NCBI GenBank assembly: GCA_903900805.1
Contig: CAIUOP010000061.1
Coordinates: forward strand, 29,185-93,184
Reading direction: 5' to 3'
DNA: 64,000 bases
DNA from: an uncultured beta proteobacterium
Lineage (GTDB): Bacteria; Pseudomonadota; Gammaproteobacteria; Burkholderiales; Burkholderiaceae
Position 1 is the first letter of the stretch, and every line of letters begins with the position of its first letter. The notes below the pieces were generated by a model. The model ran no database searches. It was not told the origin of the DNA and worked only from the letters and a program-made list of their open reading frames with translations. The position numbers and the translations under genes are program-made. Positions 25,162-35,038 of this stretch are shown in pieces.

Positions 25162-26628
25162 CTAAGAAGAGCAGCTCACTTCAACCGACTCTAAATCTGG
25201 AGACGGGGGGGTTGCATATTCTTGATATTGAGCTTGTTCATCAAAAGGCTGCTCCAAAATACTTAAGAGTTTAGCCGCTTCAGAAAAGTCCTTTTTTTGT
25301 GCTTTCTCAATAGCGGCTTGAGCCAGATGATTGCGTAATATATAGATTGGATTTACCGCATTCATTTTTTGTTTACGGTCTGTATCGACGCTAGATTCTA
25401 TCTTTAAGCGCTTCTTGTAATCATCAAGCCATTGATCCATCGCATCTCTATCAATAAAGTCATTACGTAATTTGATTTCACTGATGGGAGCATTCGTATT
25501 GATGTCTGCTAGACCCCGAAATAGCGTTGTAAAGTCGACTTTTGAGTCATGCATCACTTGGAGCAGTCTTTCGATCAAATCCATATCGTTATCTTGTTCG
25601 GTGCCAAGCCCCAGCTTCTGCCTAAATAGAGACAACCAAGTTTCTCCATAGGCGATTGGAAATTCACCTAGTGCATTAGTGAGTAGCGTTTGGGCTTCTT
25701 CTTCGGAGTGTTCTAGTTCCAGCAAAGGAATAAATGCGCTCGCTAAGCAGGCCATATTCCAATGCATGATTTGGGGCTGGCGTTGATAAGCATAGCGGCC
25801 GCCGTGATCGCTATGATTACAAATGTGGTCGATTTGAAATTGATCCAGAAAGCCAAAAGGGCCATAGTCAATTGTTAGCCCTAAAACACTGATGTTGTCG
25901 CTATTGAGAACTCCATGACAAAAGCCAACGGCTTGCCACTGCGCAACCAGCTTTGCATTGCGGGCACATATTTTTTGAAACAGATCTAAATACGGATTTT
26001 TACTATTACGACATTCTGGATAGTGATGGTCAATTAATAAATCAGCAAGTTCTTTTAGCTGAACAATATTTTGGGTTGAAGCAAAATGTTCAAAGTGACC
26101 AACACGTATAAAACTTGGCGCTAAACGGGCACATACTGCTGCAGTCTCCAGAGTCTCTCGTAGAACTGGCATGTGAGAGCCGACAATTGATAAAGCTCTG
26201 CTGGTGGGTATGCCTAAAGCGTGCATCGCCTCACTACATAAAAATTCTCGGATAGAGGAACGTAGAACAGCTCTGCCATCGCCCATGCGTGAATAGCGCG
26301 TTTTACCGGCACCTTTTAGTTGTAATTCTTGGCCAGCGATATCGCCTAAGAGGATTGCCCTGCCATCACCTAGCTGTCCAGCCCAAACTCCAAATTGATG
26401 GCCGCTATAAACGGTAGCTATTGGATGGGAAAATTTCTGGGATTGGGTCACTAGGCTATTGCCGGCTAAAACGTTTAGCCAAGTCTCATCCTGCGGATAC
26501 CCATCACTCTTTAACGGTATGTTGAGTAATGCTGCTGCCGATGATGAAAAAGCTACCCAGTAAGGCTCTGGAATAGGGCTCGGTTGTAGTTCTTGGATGG
26601 CGTCATCGCCGCTTAATGTAAAGGCCAT
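25162..26628 (-). CDS. selO: SelO/YdiU family protein adenylyltransferase
   Basis: SelO is a pseudokinase-fold enzyme that transfers AMP to proteins and helps redox homeostasis. It has the GDGRAILLGDIAG loop, the Lys in LQLKGAGKTRYSRMGDGRAVLRSS, the HGVLNSDN motif, and the metal-binding DYGPFGFLD. The C-terminus ends with CSS, as in selenocysteine/cysteine SelO proteins. The frame opens at a TTG (26655), but the ATG at 26628 (MAFTLSGDD) is the better start. Length is about 488 residues. Confidence 0.93.
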   Translation of the reverse strand: MAFTLSGDDAIQELQPSPIPEPYWVAFSSSAAALLNIPLKSDGYPQDETWLNVLAGNSLVTQSQKFSHPIATVYSGHQFGVWAGQLGDGRAILLGDIAGQELQLKGAGKTRYSRMGDGRAVLRSSIREFLCSEAMHALGIPTSRALSIVGSHMPVLRETLETAAVCARLAPSFIRVGHFEHFASTQNIVQLKELADLLIDHHYPECRNSKNPYLDLFQKICARNAKLVAQWQAVGFCHGVLNSDNISVLGLTIDYGPFGFLDQFQIDHICNHSDHGGRYAYQRQPQIMHWNMACLASAFIPLLELEHSEEEAQTLLTNALGEFPIAYGETWLSLFRQKLGLGTEQDNDMDLIERLLQVMHDSKVDFTTLFRGLADINTNAPISEIKLRNDFIDRDAMDQWLDDYKKRLKIESSVDTDRKQKMNAVNPIYILRNHLAQAAIEKAQKKDFSEAAKLLSILEQPFDEQAQYQEYATPPSPDLESVEVSCSS

Positions 26629-26683
26629 AAGAACTATTCTAGGGGGATTTCCCAAATGGCGTTTGAGCCACTAAAATCAGCTT

Positions 26684-27175
26684 ATGAATAAACAAGTCCA
26701 GATCAATCCCCAAACTCAGCTTGCCAATTTAGGCGAAGAACTCAATGTCCCATTTTTGAAGCTGCTCGGCGTCCGCTGCCTGAGTGCAGAAATGGGCAAA
26801 GGGGAGATCTTGCTAGCCCTAAAGCCAGAACACACTAATACCTGGGCAGTTGCCCATGGCGGTGTTCTTCTGACGTTAATGGATGTGGCAATGGCTGTGG
26901 CAGCCAGATCTGCTGATCCTGGTGATCGCAGTGTTGTCACAATAGAATTAAAAAACAACTTTATGCAGGCTGCTAATGGTGTTTTACGTGTCAAAGCTGA
27001 TACCGTGCGCACGACAGCCACCATGGCCTTTTGTGAGGCTAAGCTTTATAACGATCAAGGTGAGGTTTGCTGTATGGCGACCGGAACATTTCAATACCTA
27101 AAGCGTTTAGCAACGCGCAATGCTGATGGCAATCGCGCTATTAATGATGACCTGCGTGGTGAGACAAACGATTAA
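26684..27175 (+). CDS. PaaI-type hotdog thioesterase
   Basis: A 163-residue hotdog-fold protein of the PaaI/YbgC group: HGGVLLTLMDVAMAVAAR (about 60-77) with the HGG motif and the helix, then ITIELKNNFMQAANG-like and ATGTFQYL. It should hydrolyse an acyl-CoA thioester, but the substrate is unknown. Convergent with the NRDE gene, with only 3 bp between stops and no terminator in the gap. Confidence 0.88.
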   Translation: MNKQVQINPQTQLANLGEELNVPFLKLLGVRCLSAEMGKGEILLALKPEHTNTWAVAHGGVLLTLMDVAMAVAARSADPGDRSVVTIELKNNFMQAANGVLRVKADTVRTTATMAFCEAKLYNDQGEVCCMATGTFQYLKRLATRNADGNRAINDDLRGETND

Positions 27176-27178
27176 GCA

Positions 27179-28036
27179 TTAAACCGATAGATTAGAGCCG
27201 GGCGCAGCACTAAGTGCGCCGGTAATCACATCATGGCCAACTGTGCCAGTAGCATCAAAGCGGCGTTCCACCATTTCAAATTGACCATCTTTGCGTACTC
27301 TCAGCACAGTACTCGAACGCGTGCCATAGGTATCAGTTTTAATGAATGCGGGCGATAACGCTTTTTCCCATTCACGACTAACGCCTGTATTTGGTAGCTC
27401 ATGGTCACTCGCGTGGTGCGTATCGGCCAAAAGTTTTAAATAGTGATCTGCATTCTTCAGTTGGCCACTATCCATGGCAAGTGTTTGTGCAAAGGCAGCC
27501 ACGCGGTGGTTTACCTTTGGCCATGGCGTATCTAGCATGGCGTTGGAAAGCCCATAAACACCAGCATCCAAGGGTTGATGGGGAAAGACTTTGCGTGGCC
27601 GAATATTTTGGCCCATCATCATGCGATTGCTCACCCAATGCATTTCCGCATTTTCAGGATTACTGAGGTCGGCCATTAAAAGATTAAAGCCATTGTAATT
27701 TTGGAAGCGCTTTTCATTCTCTTGGATGAAGTTAGCAGGGCGCTCTTTGCTAGCAAGATACATTAAAGAAAGTTCGCCACGTGTTCTTGAATCAGGATTT
27801 TTTTCGCTAGGCGCTCTGACATTCGTGAGGGCAGCAAATTTACCAGTCTTGGTAAAGCCCAACCATGTTCCTGGGCTTCCTAAAACATCAGCACGATCTC
27901 TGCCGGCTAAAACATGTGGGTGCTCATCCCACCAAGAAATGCCTTTAGTATCACGTTCATAAAACTCATCGCGATTAGCCGCAACCACCAAAGGGTAGTC
28001 GGGGTGTGATTTCCAGGCGAAGAGGATCAGGCACAT
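27179..28036 (-). CDS. NRDE/TANGO2 family protein
   Basis: A 285-residue protein starting MCLILFAW with Cys2, followed by ANRDEFYERDT, the signature that names the NRDE family. The family has an Ntn-hydrolase-like fold and includes human TANGO2. Its molecular function is unclear, with proposed links to heme trafficking. Further conserved parts are GTWLGFTKTGKFAALTN and FLSLMYL-like helices. It lies 14 bp downstream of the ygfZ-like gene stop. Confidence 0.9.
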   Translation of the reverse strand: MCLILFAWKSHPDYPLVVAANRDEFYERDTKGISWWDEHPHVLAGRDRADVLGSPGTWLGFTKTGKFAALTNVRAPSEKNPDSRTRGELSLMYLASKERPANFIQENEKRFQNYNGFNLLMADLSNPENAEMHWVSNRMMMGQNIRPRKVFPHQPLDAGVYGLSNAMLDTPWPKVNHRVAAFAQTLAMDSGQLKNADHYLKLLADTHHASDHELPNTGVSREWEKALSPAFIKTDTYGTRSSTVLRVRKDGQFEMVERRFDATGTVGHDVITGALSAAPGSNLSV

Positions 28037-28050
28037 ATCAGCAAAGAGTC

Positions 28051-29028
28051 CTAAATTTCAATTAATGGGTAAGGCAATGAATCTATTTTTAACACAGGTC
28101 CTTGTGCGCTTCCTAGATAGATTTCCCCACTTTCGAGCGCCTCCAGTTTGCATTCCACCTGGAGGTCGATTTTATTGGGCTCTTTAGGGGATGGAGATGA
28201 TAGGACCACCATACCAGCTGGTTGCGCGGGGTCATTTACCTGAAAAAGCTCGGTACCTGGGGCAATCGAAACGCTACCTAAGGAATCTATCGAAGTGTGA
28301 GCCAGTTGAAGTCGCCTCTTAATAACGCCTCGGTATTGGCTACGAGCGACGATTTCTTGACCTGGATAGCAGCCCTTTTTAAAGTCCACTCCTGCAACAG
28401 ATTCAAAGTTGATCATTTGCGGTACAAATTGCTCTTGGGTTGCTAGAACAATTCTTGGAATCGCACTCATCACTTCAAGATGGTTCCATTGCATAACATC
28501 ATCGCTCAAGCTTTTCTCTGGACTATCTTTTTTTCCTGCGATTAATACGCGCGAGTAAGTTTGATGATTTGCTATGACATCCGGTAGACGCAAGCCAATT
28601 TGACCAGCTTCTATTTTGAGCCCTGCAATACTTTCATCGTTGCAAGAATATCCAGTAACAGTCCATTCAGATGAGGCATCGGACACTTTTACTTTAGAGC
28701 GCAGTACAAACATTGCTAAACGCTTAGCTGTAGAAGCTGCAATATCTTTAGAAATAAATAGTGCAAAACGATCTGGTGCATTGACATCCTCAGGAAATTG
28801 TCCAAGCCAAGCGCTGGCTAGTAATCTTCCTTTTGGATTGCAATATCCGACTAGCCTGACTGAGTCATGTGTTTGGGCAATTTGCGGGGCGAATGTGCGA
28901 TTCAAGCCCAAAACAGAATTGCTCAGCTGATTTTGTAAAAAACTAGCAGCATCTGCGCCCTCCACAAAAATGAGGCCCCATTGGGGCAGGCTAGCTTGTA
29001 TTGGCGTATTTTGGGAGTGATTGATCAT
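28051..29028 (-). CDS. ygfZ: YgfZ/GcvT-domain folate-binding Fe-S protein factor
   Basis: A 325-residue protein with the folate-dependent YgfZ signature KGCYPGQEIVAR (about 219-230), which carries the conserved cysteine. The N-terminal GcvT-like domain contains LSNSV and FCNPKGRLLAS-type segments. YgfZ helps assemble or repair certain Fe-S clusters and may need tetrahydrofolate. Divergent from mltG with a 20-bp gap. Confidence 0.93.
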   Translation of the reverse strand: MINHSQNTPIQASLPQWGLIFVEGADAASFLQNQLSNSVLGLNRTFAPQIAQTHDSVRLVGYCNPKGRLLASAWLGQFPEDVNAPDRFALFISKDIAASTAKRLAMFVLRSKVKVSDASSEWTVTGYSCNDESIAGLKIEAGQIGLRLPDVIANHQTYSRVLIAGKKDSPEKSLSDDVMQWNHLEVMSAIPRIVLATQEQFVPQMINFESVAGVDFKKGCYPGQEIVARSQYRGVIKRRLQLAHTSIDSLGSVSIAPGTELFQVNDPAQPAGMVVLSSPSPKEPNKIDLQVECKLEALESGEIYLGSAQGPVLKIDSLPYPLIEI

Positions 29029-29048
29029 GACCCTTTTATCATAGCCTG

Positions 29049-30116
29049 ATGAGTAGAAAAATTCAGGGAAGCCGTCTTTTCACTAAGAACAAAACTCGAG
29101 GTCAAAGGTTAAGAGCTTGGCTGTACGGGCTTCTTGTGGTGATTGGCATCTTATACAGCTATATCTTTTTATGGCCAGTGGTTCCATCCAGCCCTAATGT
29201 GGCTGATTTTCCAGTTTATAAAGTCAAAATCAAACCCCTGTCAGGGCTTGCTAGTATTGCTGGGCAATTACAAGGGCAGGGTGTTTCTACGCCCTCAATC
29301 GTATTTCAGATAAGCGCAAGAGTGTTGTTCCTTGGGTCAAAGCTAAAACCAGGAACTTATCTTCTACCAACGAGAGCAAGCTTAGGAACCATTCTCCTTC
29401 AAATTGCCCGAGGCGATAGAGTGAAGGAGAGTATTGCCATCGTTCCCGGTATGACCATCTGGCAATTAAGGCAATTAGTGGATGCTCATCCATCACTGCT
29501 CCATCAGACTAAGGGTATGAGCGCAAAAGAAATACTACAAAAGCTGAATCTGAATTACCCAGGACTTGAAGGTATTTTTATGCCAGATACCTATATCTTT
29601 GATCCGGACGAGGCTGATATTGAAATCTATCGCAGGGCATCACAGGCGATGCAAAAACAGCTCTCTCAAGCATGGTCACAAAAAGAGGCGAACTCCCCCT
29701 TAAAAACACCCTATGAGCTTCTCATACTGGCCTCTATTATAGAAAAGGAAACTGGGCGCTCAAGTGATAGAGGTATGGTTGCCGCCGTCTTCACCAATCG
29801 TCTAAAGATTGGGATGATGCTACAAACTGATCCTACGGTAATCTATGGCATTGGCCCTAAATTTGACGGTAATTTACGTAAAGCAGATCTTCGTAAAGAC
29901 AGTGCCTACAATACCTATATGCGTAAAGGATTACCCCCAACCCCCATCGCCATGCCGAGCAAGGACTCAATCGGTGCAGCTATCCATCCTACTCAGAGCA
30001 ATGTCTTATTTTTTGTTGCTAAAGGCGATGGAAATAGTCACTTTTCTCAAGGCCTCAGTGAGCATGAGGCGGCAGTCAATCGATATCAGCGCAAGTCTAG
30101 CCAGACATCCCATTAA
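29049..30116 (+). CDS. mltG: Endolytic murein transglycosylase MltG (YceG)
   Basis: A 355-residue inner-membrane protein: a single N-terminal membrane helix (about residues 27-47), a LysM-like region, then the YceG domain with the catalytic Glu motif LASIIEKETG (about 233-241). LQTDPTVIYGIG and GLPPTPIAMPS follow. MltG cuts nascent peptidoglycan and is thought to set glycan chain length. It is the first gene of the mltG-tmk-holB-tatD operon, an order also found in E. coli. Confidence 0.96.
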   Translation: MSRKIQGSRLFTKNKTRGQRLRAWLYGLLVVIGILYSYIFLWPVVPSSPNVADFPVYKVKIKPLSGLASIAGQLQGQGVSTPSIVFQISARVLFLGSKLKPGTYLLPTRASLGTILLQIARGDRVKESIAIVPGMTIWQLRQLVDAHPSLLHQTKGMSAKEILQKLNLNYPGLEGIFMPDTYIFDPDEADIEIYRRASQAMQKQLSQAWSQKEANSPLKTPYELLILASIIEKETGRSSDRGMVAAVFTNRLKIGMMLQTDPTVIYGIGPKFDGNLRKADLRKDSAYNTYMRKGLPPTPIAMPSKDSIGAAIHPTQSNVLFFVAKGDGNSHFSQGLSEHEAAVNRYQRKSSQTSH

Positions 30117-30132
30117 TTCGATTTAATTTCAT

Positions 30133-30771
30133 ATGACATCAATGTATCCAGGATATTTCATTAGCTTCGAAGGCATCGATGGTGCAGGTAAGAGCACTCA
30201 TATTGAGTCGTTTCAAAAGTTGATGCAAGAACGCTACCCTGACCGCGCAGTAATAATGACCCGTGAGCCGGGTGGCACACCTTTAGGTGAGCAGCTAAGA
30301 GCGCTTCTATTAGATGCTCCAATGAATTTAGAGACAGAAGCTTTATTAATGTTTGCCGCTCGTCGGGAACATATCGCTCAAGTCATAGAGCCCGCCCTAC
30401 AGGCCGGAAAAATAGTAATTTCAGATCGCTTTACAGATGCCAGCTTTGCTTATCAAGGAGGAGGGCGGGGCTTAAACCTTGATAAATTAAATGAACTTGA
30501 GCGTTGGGTGCAGGGCCGTGCTAATGGAGCATTACTCCAGCCCAATCTTACGATCCTGTTTGATTTACCGGGTGAGGTTGCAGAGGCGCGTCGTTCTAAA
30601 GCACGCGCACCAGATAAGTTTGAAAAAATGGATTTAAATTTTTTTGAAAAGGTTCGCCAAGAGTATCTGCGTCGCGCCAAAGAGGATCCAAAACGTTTTC
30701 ACTTAGTGGATGCTACATTAACGCCAGAACTGATTTGGAATGGCTTGAAAAATCTGGAATTCAATATCTAG
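30133..30771 (+). CDS. tmk: Thymidylate kinase
   Basis: Phosphorylates dTMP to dTDP. The 212-residue product has the P-loop [13 protein letters not shown] (about 15-27), the [11 protein letters not shown] motif (dTMP binding), [18 protein letters not shown] and the lid with arginines ([14 protein letters not shown]). Length is standard. It is 16 bp after mltG, and holB starts immediately after its stop codon (0-bp gap). Confidence 0.97.
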   Translation: MTSMYPGYFISFEGIDGAGKSTHIESFQKLMQERYPDRAVIMTREPGGTPLGEQLRALLLDAPMNLETEALLMFAARREHIAQVIEPALQAGKIVISDRFTDASFAYQGGGRGLNLDKLNELERWVQGRANGALLQPNLTILFDLPGEVAEARRSKARAPDKFEKMDLNFFEKVRQEYLRRAKEDPKRFHLVDATLTPELIWNGLKNLEFNI

Positions 30772-31914
30772 ATGAGTGACTTCATATTTGCTGAACAAAA
30801 AAAGTCTGTAGCGCCATGGATGCAAGCGCTATGGGATAGTATGGATTTTGCAAACTTCCCTAATGCAGTTCTGTTGCACGGCCAGTCTGGTATTGGTAAG
30901 TTTGCATTTGCACTTGAACTCACAAAATCGCTCTTATGTGAAAGTGCTCACGAAGCCCCGCGCCCTTGCAATCAATGCGAAGCCTGTCATTGGTTTTGCA
31001 CTGGAAATCATCCTGACTTTATCGCCCTGGTGCCCGAGACCCATCGTAGGCTATTGCCCCATGCAGACTATGAGAGCGACGATTCACCAAAAAAAGGTAA
31101 AACAGCACGTGATGATTCGGATGGTGATGCTATCGAAAAAAAGGAAAAGAAAAATATCTCGATTGAAGAGACTCGTAATGCCATAGAGAGCCTTTCCATT
31201 GGCTCGCATCGCGGCGGAAATCGTGTGATCCTGATTTATCCACTAGAGATGCTTCGTTCTGACGCCGCCAATACCCTACTGAAGTCTTTGGAAGAGCCAC
31301 CAGCAAACACGATCTTCATTTTATTGGCTGATCGGCTTGATCGTGTTCTGCCAACCATTCGCTCTCGTTGCCGCTTACTCACTGCGCCTCGCCCAGATCG
31401 TGAGCAAGGTTTGTCATGGTTGCGAGCGCAATTACTCAAGATAGATGGGCTGAAAGTGAGCGACAGTGATGTTGAAACAATTTACGATGAGCAGGGTGGG
31501 GCACCATACTCAGTCTTAGATTCCTTGATTGCAAGAAATAGCAAGGATGAAAAAGATGAACTCACTATTGCCATACAAGCCTCCCGCTATTTACTTCAAT
31601 CTATGTCACAAGGAGTGCGCATTAATTGGTTGGATTCCGCTGAAAAGACACACAAGGCGCAATACAGCTATTTATTGGGCGCAATGCAACGTTGGACCTC
31701 CGATCTACAAGCTGTTGCACAGGGCGGTGGCCCACGCTATTACCCCAAGCACCTTTCAACACTGAAAGCTTTATCTCAAACCGCAAAGATTTCCAAACTT
31801 CATCATTTTTGGAGGTCCCTAGTCCAGGCCCGGCGTCATGAGAATCACCCCTTAGCTAGCCGCGTGCAGATAGAAGCCTTGCTATCTCAATATCAGCAAG
31901 TCTTTGAGTCTTAA
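30772..31914 (+). CDS. holB: DNA polymerase III subunit delta prime
   Basis: Part of the clamp loader. The 380-residue product has the Walker-like GQSGIGKFAFA (about 37-47), the four-cysteine zinc site (CNQCEACHWFCTGNHPDF, about 63-80), and the sensor motif SRCRLLT. A roughly 30-residue charged insertion (DSPKKGKTARDDSDGDAIEKKEKK region, about 103-128) interrupts the ATPase domain. The usual Lys of ATP-binding paralogues is present in GIGK. Starts directly at the tmk stop. Confidence 0.95.
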   Translation: MSDFIFAEQKKSVAPWMQALWDSMDFANFPNAVLLHGQSGIGKFAFALELTKSLLCESAHEAPRPCNQCEACHWFCTGNHPDFIALVPETHRRLLPHADYESDDSPKKGKTARDDSDGDAIEKKEKKNISIEETRNAIESLSIGSHRGGNRVILIYPLEMLRSDAANTLLKSLEEPPANTIFILLADRLDRVLPTIRSRCRLLTAPRPDREQGLSWLRAQLLKIDGLKVSDSDVETIYDEQGGAPYSVLDSLIARNSKDEKDELTIAIQASRYLLQSMSQGVRINWLDSAEKTHKAQYSYLLGAMQRWTSDLQAVAQGGGPRYYPKHLSTLKALSQTAKISKLHHFWRSLVQARRHENHPLASRVQIEALLSQYQQVFES

Positions 31915-31944
31915 TTTAGACTCAGGCGGTCTAAAATAGCGTTC

Positions 31945-32736
31945 ATGTTCATAGACTCCCATTGCCATCTCGATTTCCCAGAATTTCAATCACGCTTGCC
32001 AGAAGTGCTTGCGAATATGGAAGCTGCCAAGGTGAGCAATGCTTTATGCGTATCAGTGGACTTGCCAGACTTTCCCAATGTTTTGAAGCTTGCCCAGGAA
32101 TATCCTCATCTATACGCCTCTGTTGGGGTTCATCCAGATTATGAGGACACTCCCGAGCCTAGTTATGACTTCCTGGTAGACACCGCCTTAAAGCATTCGA
32201 AAATCGTTGCAATTGGTGAAACTGGACTCGACTACTACCGCATGGGCGATCGCTCCTATGAATCCATGGATTGGCAACGTGAACGCTTCAGAACCCATAT
32301 TAGGGCTGCAATAGCCTGCAAAAAGCCTCTCATCATTCATACTCGGTCTGCATCTGAGGATACGATCAAGATCCTAAAAGAAGAGGGCGCTGATCGAATT
32401 GGCGGGGTTATGCATTGCTTTACTGAGAGCCTGGAAATGGCTAAAGCAGCCATGGAAATGGGCTTTTATATCTCTTTTTCTGGTATTGTGACCTTCAAAA
32501 GTGCAAAAGACCTGCAGGCAACCTGTAAAGAGGTTCCTCTAGATAGAATGCTTATCGAGACAGATTCCCCTTATTTGGCGCCCATTCCATATCGCGGCAA
32601 GATCAATGAGCCCGCATGGGTGGCTAAAGTTGGTGAATTCATTGCCAGCCTCAAAGGCGTTGCTATTGAAGATCTTGCTGAACAAACTTCTAGCAATTTT
32701 TACGAATGTTTTCAGATAGATAGAAGTTATTCATGA
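31945..32736 (+). CDS. TatD family metal-dependent hydrolase
   Basis: A 263-residue TIM-barrel hydrolase of the TatD/YcfH family: DSHCHLDF at the start, IGETGLDYYR (about 92-101), IHTRSA, MHCFTESLEMA and LIETDSPYLAP near the C-terminus are all metal-binding or conserved segments. Members act as DNases or repair enzymes. It follows holB by 30 bp, as ycfH does in E. coli, and overlaps the next gene by 4 bp. Confidence 0.95.
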   Translation: MFIDSHCHLDFPEFQSRLPEVLANMEAAKVSNALCVSVDLPDFPNVLKLAQEYPHLYASVGVHPDYEDTPEPSYDFLVDTALKHSKIVAIGETGLDYYRMGDRSYESMDWQRERFRTHIRAAIACKKPLIIHTRSASEDTIKILKEEGADRIGGVMHCFTESLEMAKAAMEMGFYISFSGIVTFKSAKDLQATCKEVPLDRMLIETDSPYLAPIPYRGKINEPAWVAKVGEFIASLKGVAIEDLAEQTSSNFYECFQIDRSYS

Positions 32737-33434
32737 GATTAAACATTAATAAATACGGTATTTTCTTTTCATTTTTATGCCTATTAAATCAGTTTTCCCA
32801 CGCACAAACTGCCGACCAGATTACTGATTTTGCTAAAGCAGCTAAATTTGATGATGCCTCTGAGGTTAAATCTTTACTTAGTAAGGGAGTAAGTCCAAAT
32901 ACTGTTGATTCCTATGGCAACCCAATGCTTATTTTGGCTATCAAAGACAAGTCTAATCAGGTTATAGATTTACTCCTCAAAAATCCCAAAATTGACGTTG
33001 ATTTGTCGAATAAAAGCGGTGAAACGCCCTTAATGATCGCTTCCATAGAGGGTAATTTGCCACTGGTAAAAGTTTTAGTGCTTAAGCATAAGGCCATGCT
33101 TGACCATATCAGTTGGACTCCACTGCATTACGCCTGCGCCAAAGGTCAACTTGACGTGGCTCAATTCTTAATTGCCAATGGAGCTATTGTTGATTCGATG
33201 AGTCTGGGCAATACAACGCCGCTAATGATGGCAGTTAATTCAGGAAATGATCAGCTGGTGAAGCTACTTCTAGATAAGGGTGCTGACTTACAGTTACGCA
33301 ATACAAATGGTCTTACTGCTATTGATATTGCTGATATATATGACAAGCCTCCGATCAGCGAGGGGTTAAGAGCTCGCTGGTTACGGCTTTATAAAAAGCC
33401 CTATATTGGGCCTGCTAAGACGAATGCCTCATAA
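32733..33434 (+). CDS. Exported ankyrin-repeat protein
   Basis: A 233-residue protein with a signal peptide (cut near the sequence SHAQTADQ) and about five ankyrin repeats (about 45-190). Repeats are visible as TPLMIASIEGNLPLVKVLVL, TPLHYACAKGQLDVAQFLIANGA and TPLMMAVNSGNDQLVKLLLDKGADLQ. Ankyrin domains mediate protein contacts, and here the setting is periplasmic. It overlaps tatD by 4 bp, at the end of the mltG operon. Partner unknown. Confidence 0.88.
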   Translation: MRLNINKYGIFFSFLCLLNQFSHAQTADQITDFAKAAKFDDASEVKSLLSKGVSPNTVDSYGNPMLILAIKDKSNQVIDLLLKNPKIDVDLSNKSGETPLMIASIEGNLPLVKVLVLKHKAMLDHISWTPLHYACAKGQLDVAQFLIANGAIVDSMSLGNTTPLMMAVNSGNDQLVKLLLDKGADLQLRNTNGLTAIDIADIYDKPPISEGLRARWLRLYKKPYIGPAKTNAS

Positions 33435-33502
33435 GTATATTTGCGTATAATCATTATTATGTCAAATAAGATATTTCTGTAATCCAACCTCTAGCCCCCC
33501 CT

Positions 33503-34015
33503 ATGTACCTAATAGACCTAATCCGTAACGCAGATCTTCCCAGCTTTGCAACACTCTTTCGTGAAATCAATACTGATATGGGCAATGGGCAGATTTGGTT
33601 TGTATTGCTATTAGCTTGCTTCATGTTGACAGTACACGGCATGATTGTTTTATCTATTGCCGGCACGTTTCATTGGTTAGATCAGAAGTTAGAAAATAGG
33701 CGAATTTATGGGGCAAATTTCGTTTCCTATTTCATCGCAATTTTGCTCATTATTGCGGTACATTTTGCTGAAATCATCGCTTGGGCATACATCTGTGTTG
33801 CCTTGAAAGTATTCCCTACCAATCCACAAACCTTCTACTTTGCTGGTGAGATGTACACAACCGTTGGTTATGGCGACTACAGCTTAACTGAACATTGGAG
33901 AGTGCTGCCTATCATTATCTCTTTTACAGGCATCTTCGCTGTATCGATGTCTGGAGCCGCCTTGTATTCAATGATGGTGAACTTGCTGGGCCATTCCAAA
34001 CAAAATCCCAAATAA
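33503..34015 (+). CDS. Two-helix potassium channel-like protein
   Basis: A 170-residue protein with three or four membrane segments and the pore filter TVGYGDY (about 118-124) near the C-terminus, as in the bacterial two-transmembrane 'ion channel' family. The TTVGYGD filter is classical K+ selective. There is no RCK regulatory domain. The ATG lies 68 bp after the ankyrin gene with no clear Shine-Dalgarno. Convergent with the DUF3108 gene. Confidence 0.88.
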   Translation: MYLIDLIRNADLPSFATLFREINTDMGNGQIWFVLLLACFMLTVHGMIVLSIAGTFHWLDQKLENRRIYGANFVSYFIAILLIIAVHFAEIIAWAYICVALKVFPTNPQTFYFAGEMYTTVGYGDYSLTEHWRVLPIIISFTGIFAVSMSGAALYSMMVNLLGHSKQNPK

Positions 34016-34025
34016 AATCTGGCTT

Positions 34026-34994
34026 TTAGGGAGTAGCGACCGCTGGTATGGGGCTCTTTTGCTTGAAAACAAGCTCTAGAACCCTGCCATTAGCCTCCTG
34101 AGAGCGTATTCTTCCTGGAAGCCACTCAAGGTCTTTGGCTAGCCAAATATCCACCTGCCGTTTGTAGGGATCAGTTTCCCGCTGCATTAGTGCATAACGT
34201 CTATTAACAGACTTTCCTAGGCTAGGAATATCCTCAGAAACGGTCTCACCGTAGCTCTTAAAGTGCCACATTTCCAAGGTGTTGTAATCCACTACTGGCA
34301 AAGATCGAATACTGCCAGCTTCATCGATCTTGCTATCTCCGTTTAGCAAAGAGGCGAACTGAAACATCAGACTGAATCGATCCTGGGTCCCAGGCAGAAT
34401 GGCTGGGGTAAATTCTGGCTTTTCTGAAAAAAACATCTGCCCTCCTCCATTGGCATCTCTATCAAAGCGTGAATATCGTGGCTGTTTAGTGCCTCGCTGG
34501 GTCCAATAAATGGAGGGGGCTATACCGTAGGCATCCACCGTTCCTCTCGACTCAAAAACAAATGGTCCAACGAAAGCATAGGGAATATTGATATGGAGCC
34601 GATAGTTACTGCCATCAACAATCCAATCAATTTCTCCTGTCTGAAGCTTTTGACCGTCTAGATAAGAGTCGTAATAGATGATTCCCGATTCTGGGAGCTT
34701 GAAGGCAACCCCTTGTTGATTATTATCACCACCCTGCTCGCCACCACTCGCTAGACTCTTTGAGTCTTCAACTGCATTAGTAGATGTTTCCTTGTTTACT
34801 TTCTGTTTAGGAACTTTGGCCATCTGAATTTTCTTTGGCGGCTCAACTTTTAATTCTGTCTTAATAATGAGATCATCGGAAATCTCTGGCGCCGAACCGA
34901 AAGACAAAAAAGGGACGCCAAAAAATAAAATAATATGGCCAAGCACAGATAAGGCCAATGCGATGAGAATGATCCGCAATGATTTTGCGTGCAT
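34026..34994 (-). CDS. DUF3108 domain protein, membrane anchored
   Basis: About 322 residues from ATG 34994 (an in-frame TTG at 35036 would add 14 residues). It has one N-terminal membrane helix (IILIALALSVLGHIILFFG), a Pro/Lys-rich segment like a periplasm-spanning linker, then a DUF3108 domain of mostly beta strands (SGIIYYDSYLDGQKLQTGEIDWI..., LPGRIRSQEANGRVLELVF). DUF3108 proteins are envelope-associated and of unknown function. It follows the HNH gene with almost no gap. Confidence 0.8.
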   Translation of the reverse strand: MHAKSLRIILIALALSVLGHIILFFGVPFLSFGSAPEISDDLIIKTELKVEPPKKIQMAKVPKQKVNKETSTNAVEDSKSLASGGEQGGDNNQQGVAFKLPESGIIYYDSYLDGQKLQTGEIDWIVDGSNYRLHINIPYAFVGPFVFESRGTVDAYGIAPSIYWTQRGTKQPRYSRFDRDANGGGQMFFSEKPEFTPAILPGTQDRFSLMFQFASLLNGDSKIDEAGSIRSLPVVDYNTLEMWHFKSYGETVSEDIPSLGKSVNRRYALMQRETDPYKRQVDIWLAKDLEWLPGRIRSQEANGRVLELVFKQKSPIPAVATP

Positions 34995-35038
34995 TCGATT
35001 ACTATTTTGAGACCGCCTAATTTGCTCTAGCCCCAAAC

